From NCBI GenBank assembly GCA_015350385.1, contig WNKI01000004.1, forward strand, positions 2,523,162 through 2,587,161: a stretch of DNA of 64,000 nucleotides, given 5' to 3'. A program made the position numbers and the translations under genes. The notes under the pieces are model-generated. The model saw only the letters and a list, made by a program, of their open reading frames with translations. It had not been told where the DNA came from and searched no databases. Positions 55,562 to 64,000 of the stretch are shown piece by piece. Position 1 is the first letter of the stretch, and each line of letters starts with the position of its first letter. This DNA is from Aculops lycopersici (taxonomy: Eukaryota; Arthropoda; Arachnida; Trombidiformes; Eriophyidae).

Positions 55562-58500
55562 ATGGACGACGTTAATTTGGGACCAGAGGACGGAAGACGA
55601 TGGCGGCGGAGTGTTAGTCGTCTTCGGATCCAGCGGAACTGCAGGATATCTCTCCTGCAGCTCGTCGGAACTGCCCTGCCTCTGGTTCTGCAGATTTTAA
55701 CACAACAACAAAACTGTGGGGCAAGGGAAACTGCTGAAGGGCAATCTAAACTGCAAAACGATATCACTCCTTCCGATGATCAGATACCAACACATTGTGA
55801 TATTTTGCTGACCGAAAGTACCAGTTTGGCCGCCAAGTGCATGTGCAAAGATTTGGATATATTGGCAGCAAAACCCATCAACAGCAACGAGGAACTGAGA
55901 GTTAGTCAGCTGATTTGTGATGGAGCAAACTTTATCGAGTTAATAAGTGATCTCAACATGCCAAATAGCAAGCCAACGTCCATCGACTTTCTGAGTTTGT
56001 CGGCAAACATGACAAGTGAAAATAGCGAGAGTCATTTAGGCTCATCAACAAAACGCCTACAAGTCGACCACCTCTCGTTACAGTTGCAGGTGAATGTCGC
56101 TAGCAACTCAACAGTCGGCCACCAAATTGAGGAGCAACTGAGTGAAGTGTTCAAATTTATTCACGGAACTAGAGTGCAATTTTTATCTCTTGTGATTGAA
56201 CTTGGAACTTGTGATATTTCGGTGGACGAGACAAATACATTTGGTCTCACGAGGCTCATGTCTCATCTGATCAATTTGAGTCGACTTGACTTGACCTTAA
56301 CAAGTGATGAAAAGTGCAGGTTCCGCTTGAAGCTCGACTCGGATACTTTTGCGAAACAACACAAAATGAAATGGCTCAACTTGGCTTCCGGTGGAGGACT
56401 TGAGATAGTCGGTGGGAAATTAGAATCCAACAGTCCATTTGCTCAAATAATTGGCCGCCTCGAATACCTTAGTTTGCAAGGCAATCAGCTTAGGAAGTTC
56501 CGCATCTTTGATCTCCTATCCAGTGGTTCAAAAATTGCCGCTAAAACTCGAACCTTGGCTTCCAATTTAAGCAGTCTGAATCTTGCTAGAAATGATCTCA
56601 AATCTTTGGAGCTGGACTTCTTTGCTAATGAGGCAAATGAACCAGGTAAAGATAAAGCTAGGAGCTTACCTTCACTTACGCAGTTAGATTTGAGTCACAA
56701 CAAACTCACTGGACTAACATTGAATGATTGCCAACTGCTGCTGCTCACTATGCCAAATCTCAGCCAATTGTACCTTCAAGACAACCAAATTGTTCAGTTG
56801 AACTTGAACTCATTACTTTTCTATCCCTTGAATCCAATGCCGAAATTGATATCGAAACCTAGAGTTGTGCGCTACAAAAACTCTACCAATTCCACTGCCA
56901 CAAGGTTGAATACAAATCTATCAACAGCAACACAAATCAGTCGATTGGAATTGATTGATTTGAGTCGAAACGAATTGCTCAAAATTACGGGTATAACTTG
57001 GGACAAACTGAAAGTTTTGACCAAAATTAAGTCCATCAATTTGGCACACAACAATCTAAGGCGGCCTATCAATCTGATTGATAGAGGGCTCATCAATAGG
57101 ATTGTATTCCGGGAAAATCTCGAAATGTCTGAGGAATCCAACGATCAGTTTGAGCTAACTGTTCCCAGCACAAGCAACCAACTTTCCTTGTGTGACTTTC
57201 TATCGTCGTCGCCAGATGATGCTGATTTATTGAACGAAGTGATACTAACAAATAACCTAATGATCGGCCTAAAGTCCATTGATTTCAATAGTCGCCAGTG
57301 TCGTCAGGTTCAAGTCTTGAAGTTGGCAAGAAATCAGATTGGATCGATTGAAAATAATAGCTTCATTTCCTTAAGAAATCTTGAAAGTATTGATTTGAGC
57401 TCAAATGAGCTAACAAATTTAACCAGTGGCTCGCTATTTGTTTCGAATAAGAAACTGAGATCATTGAGCTTATCCAAGAACAAGTTGAGATTGGTGGCCT
57501 CTGATTTGTTATCAAATTTAATCGATTTGGAAGAACTGTTTTTAAACGACAATTTACTCGGAGAGTTGCCCAAGGATTTTCTCAGGTTTAATTCAAAGAT
57601 AATTGCATTGGATCTCTCAAATAACAAGCTCAATTTTTTAAGCGACAGACTCCTTTCCCATTTGACGCAGTTGAAGATATTGAATATTAATGGGAACAAA
57701 CTGAGGTCATTCGATCATAGAATCTTTGAGTTTGGATCTTCCGCACTAATGACGATGCAACCGTATGGAGGTCAGCAAGACAGGAAGAAAGAAAAATCTG
57801 GTCGACATGAAAAAGTCCAAAAGAGCAAGGCTAAAAACTTGCAACTTCCGGCGGATGAAATGCTCGAAAAACCAACAAAGGGGCGAGCGAGACAATTGAA
57901 AACGACAACGACAACAAAGCGGAGTCATCTGGCGAGACGACAGGTGGGCGAGCTTGGCACGCAGCCCTCCATTACAGGTGATAATTTATTAGTATTGGCT
58001 TCAAATCAAATTGATTCATACACCCAAGTGAATTGCTCAAAGTTTATGCAAAACTTGAATATAATTTGGCTAAATGACAACAGAATAACAAGAGTAACTA
58101 GTGAAACCTTCGAATGCTCAAGTCAAGTACAGCGACTTTATTTGCAGGCAAATCTTATCAACTCAATAGATTCGCATTCCTTTGATCGTCTGAGTCAGTT
58201 AGATTACCTGAATTTGGCGAGGAATCAACTCAATCAATTACCAGCGAGACTATTGGCTCCATGCACCAACTTGCGTCATCTAAATGTAAGCCATAATTTG
58301 TTATATCAGTTCAAATTTTCGCAATTGTTTGAAAAACTGGAGTCCCTAAACGTGGAGATATTAGATCTGAGTTATAATCAAAACTTGAAATTGGACTTGA
58401 ATGATCTGTTGAAATTTTTGAGAAAAAATCAACACTCTTTAAAATCTATGCACCTGAATTCAATTAACGCAATCACACTGGATCAATCTAATCCCACTAA

Positions 58501-61500
58501 CAGACTGATACAATTAGATGGCGAAGGCATGCGACTGGAATCTGTCAATCTATTTGGAGTCAATGTGATACCTGAGGCTCTGTTTTCATCTCTCACTAGC
58601 GACTCAATCAAAATTGAAAAATTGGAACTGAACTCCTTGAATCGCGCATCAGAGAGGAAGTTTTTGATTGAGAAGTTAACACGTGGAGGTTTGTCAAATC
58701 TAAAACTAAGCTCGGCTATTAAGTTTATGGAAATAGTGGAAAATGTGCCCGACGACACTGTTTTGCAACTATCGCATCTTGATTTCGTATCAAATCATGA
58801 GAATCCACTGGAAGTTTGGCCATTTAGCGTCAAGTCAGCGCCAAAACTATCAGACTTGATACACTTAAAACTTGCTGGCCATCTATTGAGACATATGATC
58901 AAATTAAGTGGCCCATCTGAATTCACACTGAGTGCCTATACTTTTATTAAACTTGAAACTCTGAATCTCAGCTCAAATGCCTTAATTGGCTTGATAGACC
59001 ATCCAACTCAAAGAGTGACTCGGCTCAAGTCATTGATGCCTAATTTGCGACACTTCGATTTATCAAACAATAGACTCACCTGGATACCTTACGAGTTTTT
59101 TGATGGTTTGGATCAATTGCTAAGTCTCAAGCTCAACGGCAATCAACTAGAAACTCTATCCTTAATATCTCTACGCAAAAACTTGCCCTCAAGTTTCAGC
59201 TTGGACCTGAGCATCAATCCACATCTAAAAGCTAGTATGTCTACAAATCGAAGCAGCGCTGGATTTCTCATTGATTCATATTTGAATCTCGACACAGAGG
59301 GTTTGATATTATCCACAATTGAAATATCGTCAAGTTTTAAAATTAAATGTCAACTAGTCGAGGAATTCCTCTTTGCAACCGGAAACTCTCATATGATGTC
59401 AGATATACTAGATGGTGATATTATAAAGCAGTACGAGCCATCAATTGATATGGATCTAAGTGTGGACGGAGATTTGACTAGTGCAACTGGATCTGTTCCT
59501 GTCAAATGCTCACAGTTTTTGCCTGAAACCGACCTCCTGAAACTCGGGTCGACAGGTTTAGGGCTAAGTTCAGTGCTGGAAATTGCCAAAAACTATCGCA
59601 ACAATCGTTTTCTAGCTCTAGATATTGGCTACAATGGGATCTCAAGTTTCGGTTCAAAAGAATCTGTAATGGAGGAGAATAACAACATTATATTATTAGA
59701 TTTGAACCACAACAAGCTACAGAGATTTGGTTCCCTGTGTCATAATCTAAAGATGCTAATGACCTTGAATGTGAGCAACAATCAGCTTAGCGAGATCCCT
59801 TATGATATCTCTAGTTGCAAACATTTAACTCACCTGGATCTGAGCCATAATCAAATTTCAACCCTCGTTTTGAGTCAAAAATCAACTTCTACTTCACTTT
59901 TGGTGCTTGATTTGAGCAACAATCGTCTCGATCATCTAAACGGAGGAAACCTATCGCATACTTTCAGATCACTCAAATACCTGGACTTGCGTAACAATTT
60001 AATTAAGTCGGACGCAACACTATTGATACCCCACGTGAAGCACATTCTTGTAGATTCATCTGTGATATTGCAGCGATTTACGCCAAGATATCAAATTATT
60101 CCATCGGACGACTCGCTGGTGATAGAGTCGCACGAGAAATATCCACTAAACATAAAGTCATCGCTTTCTCCGGATTCAAGTGACGGCCGAATAGTATCTA
60201 CTTTTCCCGAGAATAACAGACACCTGTTGAGGTTTTGCACACTAGCTGCCAATGAAGAGGTAACACATATTTGCTTGAAGGACGATTGTTTAGCCTTTGA
60301 AAATGATCCAGAAGTGAAGTCATGTTTAACTAGCTTAACAACACAAGCTAGCAATAGAAGCGCCAATTTAAACAAGATACATTTGAGCTCTGATCCAAGT
60401 CAATTGATTGGCCGTGGAGATGGGATTATTAGGCGACAAGAGGAAAACAAACTTTCGGATAAAGATGATCCAGTTCTGAGTTTCATAGATTACATCAAGT
60501 CAAGTTGGCTCAAGTTCAAGGAGATCAAAATGATGGAACAATTTGCACGGGTGTTGAATTTAAATGAAGCTGAGGATAGTGTTTGGTTGGAGTTTGGCAC
60601 AAACAAAGGATACAAAATATACACCTCGCATTTAATCAAATTTGCAATCTTAAGTGGGGCCACTTGTATCGTCTGTCTGCTGATTGCTATGTTTGTTTTA
60701 TTGACTTACCTAACGCACAGTCGAGGTTCATCATCGGCAATCAATAAGAGCTCGTTGGATCGCGATGCAAAGTTAACAGGTGACTGTTGCGAATTGGCTC
60801 ATTGCAGTGATCACAGTAGCAATAGTAGTCGTGACTCGAGTCGCAACACCACCAATAGCGATACTGGCCAGCAAACTACCACGAGTTTAATGGCAACCAA
60901 TGGAATCTCTTACAATAACACAAGTACAAACTGCAGCTCCGGCTCGTCCCAATCCAAGTCAACTTCAAAGTCAAACACAAGGTCGAGTTCCTCTGGATCG
61001 AGGGATGAAATTGAAACGATCATTGAGAGACAGCAGCAGCAACAACAGCACCAGCAACAGCAACAAGTGGCCCCAGCGCTTCAGTTAGATGTCAATGCGC
61101 TTGCCATGTTACATCAACAAAACCAGCAACTCATGCAACAAATCCATTGTTCAACACCTTCCAACTCGTCGCTAGCCCCATCGAGCGTCGAGACTGCCGA
61201 AACTTTGCAAGCTGTTGACTCGATTCAAACTAACACCTCTACTTTGTGTCAGCATCAAGCGGATCAGTTGACGCCAACTAACTTGTCATTGGATCAACAG
61301 TTTGTTTTGGACACTTGTGAGAGCAGTCACTATGGTCAATGCAAACAAACAGGACAGCGACAACTTCCTATTGCTACTGTAATGCGGATGGTCAAATCAA
61401 ACTCGGCACATTTTCCTGGCAATTCAAATGGTCGGCCAAATGATAGCGACCTACAGGGTCAAAATTATGGCACTCTAAACGCAAGAAATTTCAACATGAA

Positions 61501-62071
61501 CTATGGAACTCTTAGAGCAAAGAGACCAATGGTTTCGAACAACTACGCGCTCTACTCTACAACCACCTTGCGCGACAATCACTCTCGCCAACCGCTGAAT
61601 TCCAGCTCCGAGTTCCCTGAATTCCCGCCGCCGCCGATAATCGATGTTGATTTAAACTTGAACTCTAATTCCAACTCGTTGTCACGTCGCCAAACGCAAC
61701 AGCCACACCATTCACTACAACAACAACTACCTGAGGATCAGGTAGATCCGACAACATTATCGCTGTTGTCAATCAACACTGCACTTTCAGGTAGCAACAT
61801 TCAACACTTGATTACACCGACTAACCCGAGCTCAGGCCATGACAACCATCAGAGTCAGCCACAAACTTCAACGAGCACCGAGCATCATCAGCATTATGAT
61901 GGACAAAATCTTTGCCACTACCATAGACTTACCAGCGGCAACAGCAACAATAACTATATCGTCGCACCTGTTGTCTCTGATTTGATTAAGACCCATCACC
62001 AAATACATCACCTGAGTTCAGGAGTCATTCTGGAGCAAGAGGAGGAGCAATACCAAAATCAAGCGGACTGA
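55562..62071 (+). CDS. Giant leucine-rich-repeat transmembrane protein (chaoptin/artichoke-like ectodomain)
   Basis: A single 2169-codon frame. Residues about 29-46 are a hydrophobic signal segment (ISLLQLVGTALPLVLQIL) after a basic N-terminus. From about 70 to about 1520 the protein is built of leucine-rich repeats (LxxLxLxxNxL pattern, e.g. LTQLDLSHNKLTGLTL, LRSLSLSKNKLRLVASDLL), in dozens of copies. The block CDILLTESTSLAAKCMC near residue 79 may be a Cys cap. A transmembrane helix lies at 1694-1717 (FAILSGATCIVCLLIAMFVL). The roughly 450-residue cytoplasmic tail is Ser/Gln-rich with no TIR or kinase domain and carries NYGTL twice (1968 and 1980). Such proteins are adhesion molecules or receptors at the cell surface. 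Fly chaoptin is GPI-anchored, so the tail is a difference. Residues 737-805 are a basic, non-LRR insert that could be an optional intron. Confidence 0.88.
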   Translation: MDDVNLGPEDGRRWRRSVSRLRIQRNCRISLLQLVGTALPLVLQILTQQQNCGARETAEGQSKLQNDITPSDDQIPTHCDILLTESTSLAAKCMCKDLDILAAKPINSNEELRVSQLICDGANFIELISDLNMPNSKPTSIDFLSLSANMTSENSESHLGSSTKRLQVDHLSLQLQVNVASNSTVGHQIEEQLSEVFKFIHGTRVQFLSLVIELGTCDISVDETNTFGLTRLMSHLINLSRLDLTLTSDEKCRFRLKLDSDTFAKQHKMKWLNLASGGGLEIVGGKLESNSPFAQIIGRLEYLSLQGNQLRKFRIFDLLSSGSKIAAKTRTLASNLSSLNLARNDLKSLELDFFANEANEPGKDKARSLPSLTQLDLSHNKLTGLTLNDCQLLLLTMPNLSQLYLQDNQIVQLNLNSLLFYPLNPMPKLISKPRVVRYKNSTNSTATRLNTNLSTATQISRLELIDLSRNELLKITGITWDKLKVLTKIKSINLAHNNLRRPINLIDRGLINRIVFRENLEMSEESNDQFELTVPSTSNQLSLCDFLSSSPDDADLLNEVILTNNLMIGLKSIDFNSRQCRQVQVLKLARNQIGSIENNSFISLRNLESIDLSSNELTNLTSGSLFVSNKKLRSLSLSKNKLRLVASDLLSNLIDLEELFLNDNLLGELPKDFLRFNSKIIALDLSNNKLNFLSDRLLSHLTQLKILNINGNKLRSFDHRIFEFGSSALMTMQPYGGQQDRKKEKSGRHEKVQKSKAKNLQLPADEMLEKPTKGRARQLKTTTTTKRSHLARRQVGELGTQPSITGDNLLVLASNQIDSYTQVNCSKFMQNLNIIWLNDNRITRVTSETFECSSQVQRLYLQANLINSIDSHSFDRLSQLDYLNLARNQLNQLPARLLAPCTNLRHLNVSHNLLYQFKFSQLFEKLESLNVEILDLSYNQNLKLDLNDLLKFLRKNQHSLKSMHLNSINAITLDQSNPTNRLIQLDGEGMRLESVNLFGVNVIPEALFSSLTSDSIKIEKLELNSLNRASERKFLIEKLTRGGLSNLKLSSAIKFMEIVENVPDDTVLQLSHLDFVSNHENPLEVWPFSVKSAPKLSDLIHLKLAGHLLRHMIKLSGPSEFTLSAYTFIKLETLNLSSNALIGLIDHPTQRVTRLKSLMPNLRHFDLSNNRLTWIPYEFFDGLDQLLSLKLNGNQLETLSLISLRKNLPSSFSLDLSINPHLKASMSTNRSSAGFLIDSYLNLDTEGLILSTIEISSSFKIKCQLVEEFLFATGNSHMMSDILDGDIIKQYEPSIDMDLSVDGDLTSATGSVPVKCSQFLPETDLLKLGSTGLGLSSVLEIAKNYRNNRFLALDIGYNGISSFGSKESVMEENNNIILLDLNHNKLQRFGSLCHNLKMLMTLNVSNNQLSEIPYDISSCKHLTHLDLSHNQISTLVLSQKSTSTSLLVLDLSNNRLDHLNGGNLSHTFRSLKYLDLRNNLIKSDATLLIPHVKHILVDSSVILQRFTPRYQIIPSDDSLVIESHEKYPLNIKSSLSPDSSDGRIVSTFPENNRHLLRFCTLAANEEVTHICLKDDCLAFENDPEVKSCLTSLTTQASNRSANLNKIHLSSDPSQLIGRGDGIIRRQEENKLSDKDDPVLSFIDYIKSSWLKFKEIKMMEQFARVLNLNEAEDSVWLEFGTNKGYKIYTSHLIKFAILSGATCIVCLLIAMFVLLTYLTHSRGSSSAINKSSLDRDAKLTGDCCELAHCSDHSSNSSRDSSRNTTNSDTGQQTTTSLMATNGISYNNTSTNCSSGSSQSKSTSKSNTRSSSSGSRDEIETIIERQQQQQQHQQQQQVAPALQLDVNALAMLHQQNQQLMQQIHCSTPSNSSLAPSSVETAETLQAVDSIQTNTSTLCQHQADQLTPTNLSLDQQFVLDTCESSHYGQCKQTGQRQLPIATVMRMVKSNSAHFPGNSNGRPNDSDLQGQNYGTLNARNFNMNYGTLRAKRPMVSNNYALYSTTTLRDNHSRQPLNSSSEFPEFPPPPIIDVDLNLNSNSNSLSRRQTQQPHHSLQQQLPEDQVDPTTLSLLSINTALSGSNIQHLITPTNPSSGHDNHQSQPQTSTSTEHHQHYDGQNLCHYHRLTSGNSNNNYIVAPVVSDLIKTHHQIHHLSSGVILEQEEEQYQNQAD

Positions 62072-62828
62072 TACGAAGTCGAATCAGCTCTCTTGGGAGG
62101 CTCGGCGAGAGGATGGTGGCTATTGTGGTTGTTGATCGCTCAAGTATGATAATAGTTTATAACTTTAACAAAGAGTGGCGAATGCAAAGCTTGTATCACG
62201 TCAAATGCATACCATATTGGTGATGAGTCTCTCAGTGAGAAGAAGACGTCAACCAGACCGCCGCCGACGACAACGATCACAGCGACAACGACGATGGCCT
62301 GCAATGGATACCAACTCTCGATGGAGTATCAGTGGTGCTAGATCTTCTCTTGGCTAGCTTGACAGCAGCAATCTAGTCGACAACGGCGGCCGCAGTGGCG
62401 TCAACGGCACCAGCAACAAGTGCCATTACTTGTTGCTCTCATATTACCATTGCGTCTGCCACATGATAGCTGAGACCAGCCACTTGTTGATGTGATTGTG
62501 GTGGTTGCTGCCTGGTTGGTGTTGGCGAGGACGAGACTGCGCCACCAGCGCCACCACATGCAAAGACAATGGCAATCACCATTAGAATAGCGTCCACTTG
62601 ATGATATACGATAATTGGACCAAACTTTGCCACGATACCATAGTTCAATCCATCGATCAATATCTCTCTTGGCTAGTGATCTTCAATTGACCAAATAAGC
62701 AACTGAACTTGGAGGCACACAACAAAGTTACACATTGCACTGAACAATTACCTAAAAATCATCTAGCAAAAATCTAACAGACAAAGACAAGCATCAAGAA
62801 GTCAAGTTTTGAGTCATCATCAAGCAAT
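62072..62828. other. Spacer between LRR gene and PHGDH
   Basis: Contains CGA/CAA triplets near 62260 and a perfect inverted repeat at 62413-62436 (GCAACAAGT / ACTTGTTGC, 6-nt loop). Small frames on both strands are not supported. Confidence 0.45.
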
Positions 62829-63791
62829 ATGGACATCAAAAACTTACTCATCTGCGACGACGTTTCCGAGAAAGTCATCGACGGACTTAAGGCTGCAAAT
62901 TTGAACATCGATGTCGCCACCGACATCACACCTCAGAGATTGTTGGATGTAGTCAAGAACTACGATGCCATTCTGGTTAGATCGCGAACCCAAGTCACGA
63001 GGCCAATTATTGAAGCTGGCAAAAATTTGAAGCTAATTGCAAGGGCAGGTGTCGGTGTGGACAATGTGGATATTGAGGCGGCAACCGAGAATAAGATTCT
63101 GGTTATTAATGCTCCAAATGGTAACACTGTCTCTGCTTGCGAGCTAACCTGTGCCCATATTCTATCCATCAGCCGAAACATGTACCAAGCGACCAAGTAT
63201 CTCAAGGACGGAGTTTGGAACCGAAAAGACTTTGTCGGTTTTGAGGTGGCCGAGAAGACACTTGGTATCATTGGTCTTGGTCGCATTGGTCGCGAGGTGG
63301 GCATTAGAATGAAAGCTTTCCAAATGAAAGTCATTGGCTACGATCCAATTACACCGGCCGAAGTTGTAACGCCGCTAGGTATTGAGTTTGTTGGTTTGGA
63401 TGAAATTTGGAAGCGTGCTGACATCATTTCGATTCACGTACCTTTGCTACCTGAAACCAAATATCTTGTTAACAAGGACACCATAGCTCTATGCAAAAAC
63501 GGAGTCATGATTGTCAATTGTGCTCGGGGTGGAATAGTAAACGAGAACGACTTACTAGAAGCTCTAATTTCACGCAAAGTCCACGCCGCTGCTTTGGATG
63601 TCTACGAGGAGGAGCCGCCGATGAACGAGGAGTTACTGAGGAACCCCTTTCTAAATCCGACTCCCCATTTGGGCGCCAGCACCCACGATGGCCAAAGGCG
63701 GGTTGGCGAAGAGATTGTTGATGAGATCATTAAATTGAACAAAGGCGAGCCGATTCCAGGTGCAGTTAACGCGAAACAGTTGGGAATGTAA
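62829..63791 (+). CDS. PHGDH: D-3-phosphoglycerate dehydrogenase, short form
   Basis: A 320-residue single-exon frame. The enzyme oxidises 3-phosphoglycerate with NAD+ to 3-phosphohydroxypyruvate, the first step of serine synthesis in the cytosol. RSRTQVTRPIIEAGKNLKLI and ARAGVGVDNVDIEAA form the substrate-domain start. The Rossmann loop is GLGRIG (149-154). The active site has Arg233 (NCARGG), Glu262 (DVYEEEPP) and His280 (TPHLGAST). It ends at GAVNAKQLGM, right after the catalytic core, with no C-terminal ASB or ACT regulatory domains. Human PHGDH is about 530 residues; fly PHGDH is similarly short, so this is a short form rather than a truncation. AATAAA at 63923-63928 marks the 3' end. 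Confidence 0.96.
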   Translation: MDIKNLLICDDVSEKVIDGLKAANLNIDVATDITPQRLLDVVKNYDAILVRSRTQVTRPIIEAGKNLKLIARAGVGVDNVDIEAATENKILVINAPNGNTVSACELTCAHILSISRNMYQATKYLKDGVWNRKDFVGFEVAEKTLGIIGLGRIGREVGIRMKAFQMKVIGYDPITPAEVVTPLGIEFVGLDEIWKRADIISIHVPLLPETKYLVNKDTIALCKNGVMIVNCARGGIVNENDLLEALISRKVHAAALDVYEEEPPMNEELLRNPFLNPTPHLGASTHDGQRRVGEEIVDEIIKLNKGEPIPGAVNAKQLGM

Positions 63792-64000
63792 GGTTTTATA
63801 TGCAAATACATATAATATATATGTCAAATTGACCAATAGATATAAAGTTTATAGATATATAAATATAATAATGACTAATGTATTCTTCATGAGTATATAG
63901 ATATATTTACATATTCTGATATAATAAAACAATAATATTTTACAAATTTAAATAGATGAAATTGGAGATGAGAGCCTTGTGTGTTAGATCTGTATTGGTC
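63792..64000 (+). other. PHGDH 3' untranslated region and flank
   Basis: Very A/T-rich, with AATAAA at 63923-63928. Nothing else is seen before the window ends. Confidence 0.6.

Noticed and set aside
62439..62660. A 73-codon minus-strand frame with a hydrophobic patch (MVIAIVFACGGAGG)
   Set aside because: The hydrophobic part is not at the first Met, it sits in the short spacer before PHGDH, and no core shared with the Gly-rich peptide family was found.
1..64000. tRNA, rRNA, CRISPR array or transposase genes
   Set aside because: I looked for tRNA B-box strings, repeat-spacer arrays and transposase or reverse-transcriptase motifs by eye and saw none. A covariance and repeat-library search would be needed to exclude them fully.

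Overview
The window looks like nuclear DNA of an arthropod, possibly a mite, with few introns. The gene content is animal: a DENND4/Crag-type DENN protein, muscle myosin regulatory light chain, a GH38 mannosidase, a BTB zinc-finger protein and a giant leucine-rich-repeat (LRR) receptor. A free-standing peptide-amidating lyase and a short phosphoglycerate dehydrogenase both resemble the fly arrangement. Non-coding DNA is rich in CAA/CAG, CT/GA, GT and AT simple repeats. Confirmed introns are short (about 94-289 nt), and several large genes are single open frames (4.0 kb mannosidase, 6.5 kb LRR protein). The species cannot be fixed from sequence alone.

Layout. 0-1.2 kb: 5' end of DENND4 on the minus strand, cut by the window edge. 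5.8-7.4 kb: amidating lyase. 8.5-9.1 kb: myosin light chain 2 (minus, two exons). 10.9-11.5 kb: mitochondrial MTRFR-type GGQ protein. 11.9-16.3 kb: a cluster of four small secreted-protein genes, three of them a glycine-rich single-cysteine family. 17.4-18.4 kb: BTB zinc-finger gene. 19.2-23.1 kb: lysosomal-type alpha-mannosidase (minus). 24.8-25.4 kb: an unrecognised secreted protein or first exon. 25.4-34.7 kb: 9.3 kb with no supported gene. 34.7-37.2 kb: Q/S-rich single-pass membrane protein (minus). 38.1-46.5 kb: two paralogous polybromo-type HMG-box genes with a three-exon uridine-cytidine kinase (minus) between them. 46.5-55.6 kb: 9.1 kb non-coding, rich in CCGGAAGT sites and containing a perfect 40-bp palindrome. 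55.6-62.1 kb: LRR receptor. 62.8-63.8 kb: D-3-phosphoglycerate dehydrogenase.

Most genes are unrelated housekeeping or developmental loci. Two local duplications stand out. One is the secreted glycine-rich peptide cluster, with its own TATA boxes. The other is the HMG pair, whose second copy lost HMG helix 3 and continues in frame into a Q-rich protein with myocardin-related-factor-like motifs. Two large single-exon genes also contain in-frame, frame-preserving, intron-like inserts.
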